Shown here: one piece after another, positions 43,354 through 52,285 of the stretch | Numbering within the stretch: the stretch's first letter is position 1 | Layout of the letters: each line of letters opens with the position of its first letter | NCBI GenBank assembly: GCA_002419385.1 | Contig: DIFZ01000039.1 | Span: forward strand, 4,070 to 68,069 | DNA length: 64,000 nt | Direction of reading: 5' to 3' | DNA from: Geobacter sp. UBA5735 | Lineage (GTDB): Bacteria > Desulfobacterota > Desulfuromonadia > Geobacterales > Geobacteraceae | Notes under the pieces: model-generated | Databases searched by the model: none | Seen by the model: the letters and a program-made list of their open reading frames with translations, nothing else | Told to the model about the DNA's origin: nothing | Program-made: the position numbers and the translations under genes

Positions 43354-45402
43354 ATGCGATATCAAACCTCCCAGATCCTGGCAGGAATAATCATTCTCCT
43401 TCTCCCGTTAGCCTCAGCCGCGGAAACACCGGACGGTGTCAAGATCACCGCCGACAGCATCGGGTACGACAAGAAGGAGGAAACGTACAGGGCAAACGGA
43501 AGTGTCCGCATCGAGTGGAACGGTGCGGTTCTCACAGCCGATGGCGCTACGCTCCGGGATCGTGACAGCCAGGCCACCGCCGCCGGCAATGTCCTGATTG
43601 AAAAGGGAGAAGACACCCTTCGCGCCGATGCGGTTTCGTTGAACCTCGAAACGCAACTGGGCCAGATCACCAACGGCGCATTGTTCATCAAACGGGGCAA
43701 CTTCCACCTCTCCGGCGCTGAAATGCAGAAAACCGGGGAAAACGACTACCGAATAAAAAAAGGCTTCTTCACCACGTGCGACGGCCGGGTCCCGAGCTGG
43801 AAATTCAGCGCTTCGGAGCTGGACGTGACCAGGGAAGAGTACGCCGTCGGCAAAAACGCTGTTTTCTACATCAAAGACTTCCCGGTAATGTATCTGCCGT
43901 ACATCGTCTATCCCGTAGCAACAGAGCGGCAATCCGGCTTTCTCATCCCGTCCGTCGGCTCACGGAACGGTTTTTTTCTGCAAATCCCCTACTATCTCGT
44001 CATCTCTCCAAGCCAGGACGTCACCTTCTACACCGATGTCCAGACAAAGAAAGGGGTCGGTCTCGGCGCTGACTACCGCTATATCCTGCGTGCCGGCAGC
44101 CAGGGAGAACTGAAGCCATACCTGATATACGACTGGGACAGGGACATGGTGCGCGGCAGCCTGAAAGGCACGCACCAGCAGACATTGTCACCGACCCTGT
44201 TCTTCCGCACGGACCTGGACATGACCCTTGACAGGGATTTCTATGAAGATTACAGCGAGGAATCCGGCGAATACAACCGGCAATACCTGGAAAGCACCGC
44301 GTTTCTTACCAAACACTGGGAACGCCATGCACTGACCACCGAAGTGAAATATTACCAGGACCTGTATGCCGACAGCAACGGGGCAACACTCCAGAACTAT
44401 CCCGCCGTAACGTTCACGAGCTTCAAGCAGCAGGTCGCTGCGACACCGTTCTACATTTCCTTCGACTCCAATTTCACCAATTTCCACCGGGAACACGGCG
44501 TAAAGGGAGTGCGCTTCGATCTCCAGCCCACGCTTACCTACTATGCATCGCTGGGCGGCGTTCTGGAAGGGTCAGCGTGGTTCGGCTACCGCGAGAGGAT
44601 CTACAGCACCTACGGCAGCAATTCCGGCGACAGTTTCGACGAAATGGGACTACCGGTAGTTGGTGCGTCCCTTTCTGCGACATTTTCCAGGGTTTATGAT
44701 GCAGCATGGGGCCGGATGAAAAAAATAAAGCATATTGTCATGCCCCAGATCGATTACAGCTACATGCCGTACGAAAACCAGGACGACCTCCCCTTCTTCG
44801 ATTACAAAGACCGGTTGGTCCCCCAGAACATGGTCAGCTATTCCATCACCAACTACCTGACCGGGAAATACCTCTCAGAAGACGGTACGTCCCTGTATGC
44901 GGACCTTGCATATTTCAGGATTTCGCAGGGATATGAAATCAGCGATACCCGGCGCGATGTCCTGGCGGTCGTGGACGATCAACGGCCTTTCACCGATATC
45001 CGTACCGAAGCGCGGATCAATCTCCTGAAACGTCTCAGCTTGGATCTCGACAGCCGCTTCAATCCCTATGAGGTGCGCTTCACCACTGCAAACACCGGCA
45101 TCAGCGCCTCCGACAGCCGAGGCAATTCAGCCGGCGTCTCGTACCGGTTTTCACGCAACGAGGTCGATTACCTCGAAGGCAGGCTGACCGCCAGTTACCT
45201 GCAACCGTTCACCTTTCACTATGCCTCGCGCTATTCGTTCGATTCCGGCAGATTCCTCGAGTCCGTCTATGCCATGGAATACAAGCAGAAGTGCTGGTCA
45301 GTCATTCTGACATACCATGATCGCTTCGACAAAAACAACAGCTTCCTGATCAGCTTCACCCTTTCCGGAATCGGCGCACTCGGCAAGGTAAAGGCTTTCT
45401 GA
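43354..45402 (+). CDS. lptD: LPS assembly outer-membrane protein LptD
   Basis: The 682-residue protein has a signal peptide (cut near residue 22, LASAAE), an OstA/LptD N-terminal jellyroll (ADSIGYDKKEETYRANGSV, residues 30-150) and a long beta-rich barrel ending in F. It inserts LPS into the outer leaflet with LptE. Only two cysteines occur, at 142 (TTCDG) and 647 (KCWSV), consistent with one disulfide joining jellyroll and barrel, where E. coli has four cysteines. No lptE was recognised nearby. It follows folC by 11 bp. Confidence 0.93.
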   Translation: MRYQTSQILAGIIILLLPLASAAETPDGVKITADSIGYDKKEETYRANGSVRIEWNGAVLTADGATLRDRDSQATAAGNVLIEKGEDTLRADAVSLNLETQLGQITNGALFIKRGNFHLSGAEMQKTGENDYRIKKGFFTTCDGRVPSWKFSASELDVTREEYAVGKNAVFYIKDFPVMYLPYIVYPVATERQSGFLIPSVGSRNGFFLQIPYYLVISPSQDVTFYTDVQTKKGVGLGADYRYILRAGSQGELKPYLIYDWDRDMVRGSLKGTHQQTLSPTLFFRTDLDMTLDRDFYEDYSEESGEYNRQYLESTAFLTKHWERHALTTEVKYYQDLYADSNGATLQNYPAVTFTSFKQQVAATPFYISFDSNFTNFHREHGVKGVRFDLQPTLTYYASLGGVLEGSAWFGYRERIYSTYGSNSGDSFDEMGLPVVGASLSATFSRVYDAAWGRMKKIKHIVMPQIDYSYMPYENQDDLPFFDYKDRLVPQNMVSYSITNYLTGKYLSEDGTSLYADLAYFRISQGYEISDTRRDVLAVVDDQRPFTDIRTEARINLLKRLSLDLDSRFNPYEVRFTTANTGISASDSRGNSAGVSYRFSRNEVDYLEGRLTASYLQPFTFHYASRYSFDSGRFLESVYAMEYKQKCWSVILTYHDRFDKNNSFLISFTLSGIGALGKVKAF

Positions 45403-45646
45403 TCGCGGCTTCGCTCCCTGAAAGCGCCCATCTCCCAACGATGTGACAACGCTCGAATCTTCTCTGCTCTCACGACCAGAGCCGGCCCATACGGGCCGTC
45501 CATCCCATGCCATGCGCCGGCCCCTTTCCCGCCGGCGGACTGATGCCGTCGGGAAAAGGATTTTCGTCAGAAGTCGTGATAGTGCTTTACAACAATACAG
45601 CATTTATATATTCTTTTATATTTGATCTCAGCAAGGCCATCAGGTT
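45403..45646. promoter_or_regulatory. lptD-lepA intergenic region with probable lepA promoter
   Basis: This 244-bp gap has a short GGCCCATACGGGCC palindrome near 45484 and an AT-rich end. TTTACA (45586-45591) and TATATT (45607-45612), with a 15-bp spacer, may form the lepA promoter; TATTCT at 45609 gives a 17-bp spacer. No gene was seen. Confidence 0.4.
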
Positions 45647-47449
<1,803 letters not shown>

Positions 47450-47529
47450 TCACGGATCGGCAACCATTCTGCCGCACTGCGTCAGGGCGGCAGGGCTGTT
47501 GATTACATCAGCCGAGGTGTTGAACAGAC

Positions 47530-48222
47530 ATGAAAAAGAACAGTGACGGAAACATGGAGACCGGCAAGACCGCAGCTGAAGCGGTCGCCACGCCGAAGAA
47601 AAACGTCTTCAGGGAGTATGCCGAATCGATCATCATAGCAGTCATCCTGGCCCTGATCATTCGCGCGTTCCTGGTACAGGCATTCAAGATCCCTTCCGGC
47701 TCGATGGAGGATACACTTCTCATCGGCGACCACCTCCTGGTGAACAAGTTCATCTACGGGACCAGAATACCCTTTACCGACACATGGATACTTCCCCTCC
47801 GCCAGCCCCAGAGGGGCGACATTATCGTTTTTGAATACCCGGAAGACACCAGGAACCCCGACCTGCACTTCTGGCAGCGGAAAGACTATATCAAGCGGGT
47901 AATCGGGCTTCCCGGCGACCGGGTGAAAATGGTCAACCAGGTCGTCTACGTGAATGACCGGCCCTATACCATCACCCAGGAAGTTCACAAGGGCCTGTCC
48001 TTCGACTCGGCGCCTCCGGAACTATTCAATTTCAAGGAGATCACGGTTCCCGGAGACAGTTACTTCGTGCTCGGAGACAACCGGGACCGCTCCCAGGACA
48101 GCCGATTCTGGGGATTTGTCCCCAAGGACAACATCAAGGGACTGGCTTTCATTCTCTACTGGTCGTGGGACGGGGACCGCTCACGGGTCCGTTGGGACAG
48201 GATCGGGGATCTGATAAAATGA
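47530..48222 (+). CDS. lepB: Signal peptidase I (active copy)
   Basis: The 230-residue S26A peptidase removes signal peptides from exported proteins. One N-terminal membrane helix (residues about 32-48) precedes box B PSGSMEDT with nucleophile Ser58. Box D is YIKRVIGLPGD with general-base Lys122, and box E is GDNRDRSQDSRFWG. GAGGTG lies upstream of the ATG. All catalytic parts are present, so this copy should be functional. It is followed 31 bp later by a degenerate paralogue. Confidence 0.96.
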   Translation: MKKNSDGNMETGKTAAEAVATPKKNVFREYAESIIIAVILALIIRAFLVQAFKIPSGSMEDTLLIGDHLLVNKFIYGTRIPFTDTWILPLRQPQRGDIIVFEYPEDTRNPDLHFWQRKDYIKRVIGLPGDRVKMVNQVVYVNDRPYTITQEVHKGLSFDSAPPELFNFKEITVPGDSYFVLGDNRDRSQDSRFWGFVPKDNIKGLAFILYWSWDGDRSRVRWDRIGDLIK

Positions 48223-48253
48223 TGCGGACAATGGCTTCCCGCGGACAAAAACG

Positions 48254-48832
48254 ATGAGAACATCGATCAAACTGTTTGCCACATCGGCCATTATTGTCGT
48301 CATAATGGGCAGCGCTCTCCGCGCGTGTGTCGTGAAACCCTACGTTTCCCCATCTTACGCAATGGAAGACACGATTTCGCCGGGAGATCATTTCCTGGTG
48401 AACACCATGGTCTTCGGCGCCCGGCTCCCGTTCACCGACATCAACATTCTCGAGTTCCGCGCACCGCGGCGGGGCGATGTCATCGTCTTCCGCTACCCGC
48501 CTGACCCCGAAAAGGAAATGGTCAGCAGGATCATCGGTCTGCCGGGTGATGTCGTGCAGGCGGTCGACAAGAAGGTGTATGTAAATGGCAGGCTGCATGC
48601 CCTCCCCGCCGAAACCCACAAGGAAAGCGACCTGGTCCCGCAGGAAAAAAACCCGAGAGACACCTTCAAACCGGTCACCGTACCGGCTGGATCCTATTTC
48701 GTCATGGGAGATAACCGGGACCGCTCGTATGACAGCCGTTTCTGGGGTTGCCTGGAAAGAAAGGCGCTTCGGGGACTGGTCTTCTTCAAACACTGGTCAG
48801 GCGGCAGCGGAAAAACCGGCAGGATACGGTGA
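48254..48832 (+). CDS. Signal peptidase I-like protein lacking catalytic Ser and Lys
   Basis: The 192-residue protein is clearly S26A-like: an N-terminal membrane helix, GDHFLVN, RRGDVIVFRYP, IIGLPGD and box E GDNRDRSYDSRFWG. Yet box B reads PSYAMEDT, so the nucleophilic serine is Ala36, and box D reads MVSRIIG, so the catalytic lysine is Ser91. Both residues needed for peptide cleavage are missing while the fold motifs are intact. The frame is undamaged, so it looks like a kept pseudoenzyme and not a decaying gene. S. aureus SpsA is a known inactive relative. A regulatory or substrate-holding role is inference. Confidence 0.88.
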   Translation: MRTSIKLFATSAIIVVIMGSALRACVVKPYVSPSYAMEDTISPGDHFLVNTMVFGARLPFTDINILEFRAPRRGDVIVFRYPPDPEKEMVSRIIGLPGDVVQAVDKKVYVNGRLHALPAETHKESDLVPQEKNPRDTFKPVTVPAGSYFVMGDNRDRSYDSRFWGCLERKALRGLVFFKHWSGGSGKTGRIR

Positions 48833-48846
48833 GGCCAGGCCGGAGT

Positions 48847-49224
48847 TCAGTGGGTTGTCCCCTCGCCAGCCTTCTGCCGGTCAGCGGCGAATGCGACACG
48901 GGCTTTTTCCAGCGCCTCCATCTCCCGCAACCGTTCTCCCAGCCAGAGATGAAAGTTGCGGGCGTTCTCGTAGGACATGATTATCCCCGCGTCCACGGAA
49001 CGCACCATGGTAGTGGCCACTGAGGCAGGGTCCGGCTGCACCTCCCTGCCGATGGTCCCGTCAGGCGAAAGCTCATGGGTGACTGAATCGGGCAGCGGCG
49101 GACGCTCATGATAGAAATTGATGACCATCTCCCCCCGGGGGGATACACCCCCATGGGCGCCGTTTACGAAGACGGGGCGGTACTCGTCCCCAAAAATATA
49201 GTCGAAGCGCAGTTCCCTTTTCAT
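48847..49224 (-). CDS. Small conserved-looking protein of unknown function
   Basis: The 125-residue soluble protein has no signal peptide or membrane segment. It begins MKRELRFDYIFGDEYRPVFVNG and ends in a charged helix. The pattern of a beta-rich first half and a helix with IIMSYENARNFHLWL loosely resembles DUF3467-type small proteins, but this is weak. Its ATG overlaps the hisS stop by 4 bp, so it is translationally coupled to hisS. It converges on the lepB-like gene 14 bp away. Function is not recognised. Confidence 0.7.
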   Translation of the reverse strand: MKRELRFDYIFGDEYRPVFVNGAHGGVSPRGEMVINFYHERPPLPDSVTHELSPDGTIGREVQPDPASVATTMVRSVDAGIIMSYENARNFHLWLGERLREMEALEKARVAFAADRQKAGEGTTH

Positions 49225-50504
49225 TGCTGCTCCTTCCGCATATCTCCGGCGCCGCTTCCCGGGGCGAGCAGCATGTTGATGTTCTCGGGGTCCAGTGCCA
49301 CTTCCCGCTGGACCCCGCTGTCCATTTCCTTAATGACCGCCATTCCCCGTGCCAGTTCATCCTCGCCCAGAATCAGCGTATGGCGCGCACCGAACTTGTC
49401 GGCACGGCGCATCTGGCTTTTCAGGCTTTTCCCTTCATAGTCCATCTCCACCGATACCCCGAGCCGCTGCAACCTGCACATCAACCTGAAGGCCTCGTTT
49501 CCTGCGGCATCCCCGTGAAAAGCGATGAAGAGATCCGGCCTGACGCCGAAATCGGTGTCGCCGAGCAGGAGCACGACCCGCTCCACACCCATGGCAAACC
49601 CGATCCCCGGCAGGGACGGGCCCCCCAGCTCCTCGATCAGGCGGTCATAGCGCCCGCCCGCTGCAACGGCGCTCTGGGCGCCGAGCAAGCCCGTCACCAG
49701 TTCGAAGGTCGTACGGGTATAATAGTCCAGCCCCCGCACCATCCGCGGATTGATCTCGTAAGGAGTTCCCGCTGCCTCCAGACCAGCGCGGGTACGGGAG
49801 AAATGCTCATCGCATCCGGGGCAGAGGTGGTCGAGAACGGAAGGCGCGGATGCGGTTGCCTCACGGCAACCGGCAGCCTTGCAGTCCAGCGCCCGGAGCG
49901 GGTTGGTCACATATCGGCGTCGGCAGTCGTCGCACAAGGCATCCAGCCGGTCGTGAAGGAACTTCTGCAGTTTCTCCCGGTATCCCGGCCGGCATTCGTG
50001 GCAGCCGAGGGAATTGATCTGCAAGTGCGGTTCAGTCAGACCCAACTCGGCGAAAAAATGGCACAGCATGGTGAGGACCTGGGCGTCAATCTTCGGATCC
50101 GAGACACCGGCCACTTCGACCCCGATCTGGTGGAACTGGCGGTAGCGCCCCTTCTGGGGCCTTTCGTACCGGAACATGGGTCCCAGGTAATAGAGCTTGG
50201 CAACCGGGTCCGCGACATGGAGTTTGTGCTCTATGAATGAACGGATCACCCCTGCAGTGCCTTCGGGGCGGAGTGTCACCCCGTTCCCGCCCTTGTCGGT
50301 GAAGGAATACATTTCCTTTTCCACGATATCCGTAGCATCGCCAATGGAGCGGGCGAACAGCTCGGTTTTTTCCAGAACCGGGACCCGTATCTCGCAAAAA
50401 CCGTAAATCTCGAAAACGCGCCGGGCTGTTTCCTCCACATGCCGCCACTTCCGCACTTCGCCCGGCAGAATGTCATTGAATCCCTTGATGCCGTTGATTG
50501 CCAC
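49221..50504 (-). CDS. hisS: Histidyl-tRNA synthetase
   Basis: The class II synthetase has motif 1 near GIKGFNDILPGE, motif 2 FRYERPQKGRYRQFHQIG near residue 110, the histidine-specific RGLDYYTRTTFE near 260, and motif 3 GIGFAMGVERVVLLL near 307. The C-terminal anticodon domain follows. The cysteine pairs of the insertion domain (CHEC ... CDDC ... CPGC) are intact. The start is GTG at 50504 with AGGAAGGGG upstream, giving 427 residues; the frame open for 33 more codons upstream lacks family similarity. The next gene overlaps it by 4 bp. Confidence 0.95.
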   Translation of the reverse strand: MAINGIKGFNDILPGEVRKWRHVEETARRVFEIYGFCEIRVPVLEKTELFARSIGDATDIVEKEMYSFTDKGGNGVTLRPEGTAGVIRSFIEHKLHVADPVAKLYYLGPMFRYERPQKGRYRQFHQIGVEVAGVSDPKIDAQVLTMLCHFFAELGLTEPHLQINSLGCHECRPGYREKLQKFLHDRLDALCDDCRRRYVTNPLRALDCKAAGCREATASAPSVLDHLCPGCDEHFSRTRAGLEAAGTPYEINPRMVRGLDYYTRTTFELVTGLLGAQSAVAAGGRYDRLIEELGGPSLPGIGFAMGVERVVLLLGDTDFGVRPDLFIAFHGDAAGNEAFRLMCRLQRLGVSVEMDYEGKSLKSQMRRADKFGARHTLILGEDELARGMAVIKEMDSGVQREVALDPENINMLLAPGSGAGDMRKEQQ

Positions 50505-50595
50505 GCTGTGAACCCCTTCCTGTAAAACCCTGATTAACTCGTTTCCGGACTGGACAGCAAGGGCTGGCCGTCTGGGTGAGGCCAACGGCCGAATC

Positions 50596-50810
50596 AAAAG
50601 CACCCTTTCCGAATGGAAACTAATTAGTGTTCATCCGGAAACTCCATCCGGACACTTTGCAGTTTCCAGATCGGAAAGAGGGGATTTTTCGTCCTGGCAA
50701 GGAAATCAAGGGATTGCGCGGAGGCATACTCACGTATGCCGCACAAGCAATCACGCAGATTGACACCGCCAGGGCGGAAAAGCACCCTTTCCGGATGGAA
50801 ACTAACTAGT
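50596..50810. repeat. Multi-hairpin intergenic repeat element flanked by 31-bp direct repeats
   Basis: The ends are near-identical copies of AAAAGCACCCTTTCCG plus GATGGAAACTAACTAGT (50596-50627 with two changes, and 50778-50810). Between them lie a GTGTTCATCCGGAAACTCC motif (50627-50645), a GAGGCATAC-TCAC-GTATGCC hairpin near 50721 inside a longer GATTGCGCG...CAAGCAATC stem, and CCGCC-AGG-GCGG. A related hairpin is at 56282-56317. The element fills most of the 301-bp hisS upstream gap, and its right edge includes the stop codon of the REC-GGDEF gene. Confidence 0.75.
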
Positions 50811-52191
50811 TGTCGCGCAATGCGCGGAATACCCTGTTTCTGCCGCTGAACTTGCCGCGATACATGGCCTTGTCGGCAACCTCCAGCAGTTCCATCTTCG
50901 ATCTGGTGTCGTCGGGGAAGCAGGCAAAACCTATGCAGACGGTAAGCCTGATATCCAGACCATCACTTTCCATGAAGCGGTACGCCTCGACGGTGGCACG
51001 GATCCGCTCGGACACCAGCGCGGTGCTCTCGGGATCGGTCTCCACCAGAATGATGGTATATTCGTCGCCGCCATACCTGATGACCAGGTCTACGTCGCGG
51101 ACCGATCGGCGCAGCAGCGAACCGACTTCCCCAAGCACCCGGCTCCCCACGAGGTGGCCATGGGTGTCATTGACCCCCTTGAACAGATCCAGGTCGATGA
51201 ACAGGAGGCCGACATGGGAATCATACCGTTCAGCCCTTTTCAGTTCCCGTTCCAGGGCGATGTCAAGATAGCGGTAATTGAACAGGCCGGTCAATTCGTC
51301 GATATAGAGCAAGTTCCGTGCTGACGCATAGCGGGCTGCATTTTCGAAGGCCAGAAAGGCCTGGTCAAGGAGAAAACTCACATTGCGGGACTTTATTTCC
51401 GGGGGGAGCTTGCCCTCAGGCGGGTTGAACAGCGCGACGACCCCCTGGAAGGTCGTTCTGGACCGTATACAGAGTACCAGGGCTTCCTCCATATCTGCAG
51501 GCAGAAAATCCGCTGCTTCGCCATGACCGCACAGCAGGGCGTCCAGGCTTACCCTCGACCACGTCTCGCCTGTGACCTTCCCGTAGTGCTCCAGCAGAAG
51601 GTCGCCGATAAGGCGCCCCTCGGCGCTCCCTATCCCGCGCATTTCCAGATGGGGAACCTTCCCCTCCCCTTCAGGGAAAACACCCAGTGCCCTCCCTGTG
51701 CCGACTTCCTTCGCGAACGTTTCAACGACAAGGTTTCCGAGCCGCTCCATCTCCAGACAGTTGGCGATGGTCTGTCCCACCTGGAACAGGTGAAGGAGCG
51801 ACTTGAGCTCGATATTCTCGTTCAGCAGCCGACGCTGCTCCATGCAGAGAGACACCGTATGCCGCAATTCGTCATGGTTGACCGGCTTGAGCAGGTAGTC
51901 CCTGGCGCCGTTCTTGAGGGCATGGATGGCGGACTCCACGTTGGTGTCCCCGGTCACGACGATGACATCCACGTCGGGATCATGGCGCTTGACACGGAAC
52001 AGCAGATCCAGGCCGTTCTGACCCGGCATCATCAGGTCGGTCACGACGAGGTGGTATCCGGTTGTCACGAGCCGCTCCATGGCCTCATCGGCGGAAGCAG
52101 CCGTGTGCACCTCATAGCCTTCTCCGTTAAGAAGATGGCAATACATTTCCCTGAAGAATCTGTCGTCCTCTACGACGAGTATTTTCTCCAT
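50806..52191 (-). CDS. Response regulator with GGDEF (diguanylate cyclase) output
   Basis: From the ATG at 52191 the protein has 461 residues. A receiver domain (1-120) begins KILVVEDDRFFREMY, with DLMMPGQNG and the KP pair in LLKPVNH. A GAF-like linker (about 150-290) follows, then a GGDEF domain with the signature RYGGDEYTII and an intact RxxD inhibitory site (RDVD). GGDEY replaces GGDEF, a conservative change often still active. It probably makes c-di-GMP when phosphorylated. No partner kinase is adjacent. Its stop codon lies in the edge of a repeat element. Confidence 0.9.
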   Translation of the reverse strand: MEKILVVEDDRFFREMYCHLLNGEGYEVHTAASADEAMERLVTTGYHLVVTDLMMPGQNGLDLLFRVKRHDPDVDVIVVTGDTNVESAIHALKNGARDYLLKPVNHDELRHTVSLCMEQRRLLNENIELKSLLHLFQVGQTIANCLEMERLGNLVVETFAKEVGTGRALGVFPEGEGKVPHLEMRGIGSAEGRLIGDLLLEHYGKVTGETWSRVSLDALLCGHGEAADFLPADMEEALVLCIRSRTTFQGVVALFNPPEGKLPPEIKSRNVSFLLDQAFLAFENAARYASARNLLYIDELTGLFNYRYLDIALERELKRAERYDSHVGLLFIDLDLFKGVNDTHGHLVGSRVLGEVGSLLRRSVRDVDLVIRYGGDEYTIILVETDPESTALVSERIRATVEAYRFMESDGLDIRLTVCIGFACFPDDTRSKMELLEVADKAMYRGKFSGRNRVFRALRDN

Positions 52192-52285
52192 ATTCCCACA
52201 CCTCGAACAGCTGCTCGCCCTGGAATCGTTGTCCCGCACCGGCACTTTCCGCGATCCTAAAACTTACAAAGAAATGGGCAATATG

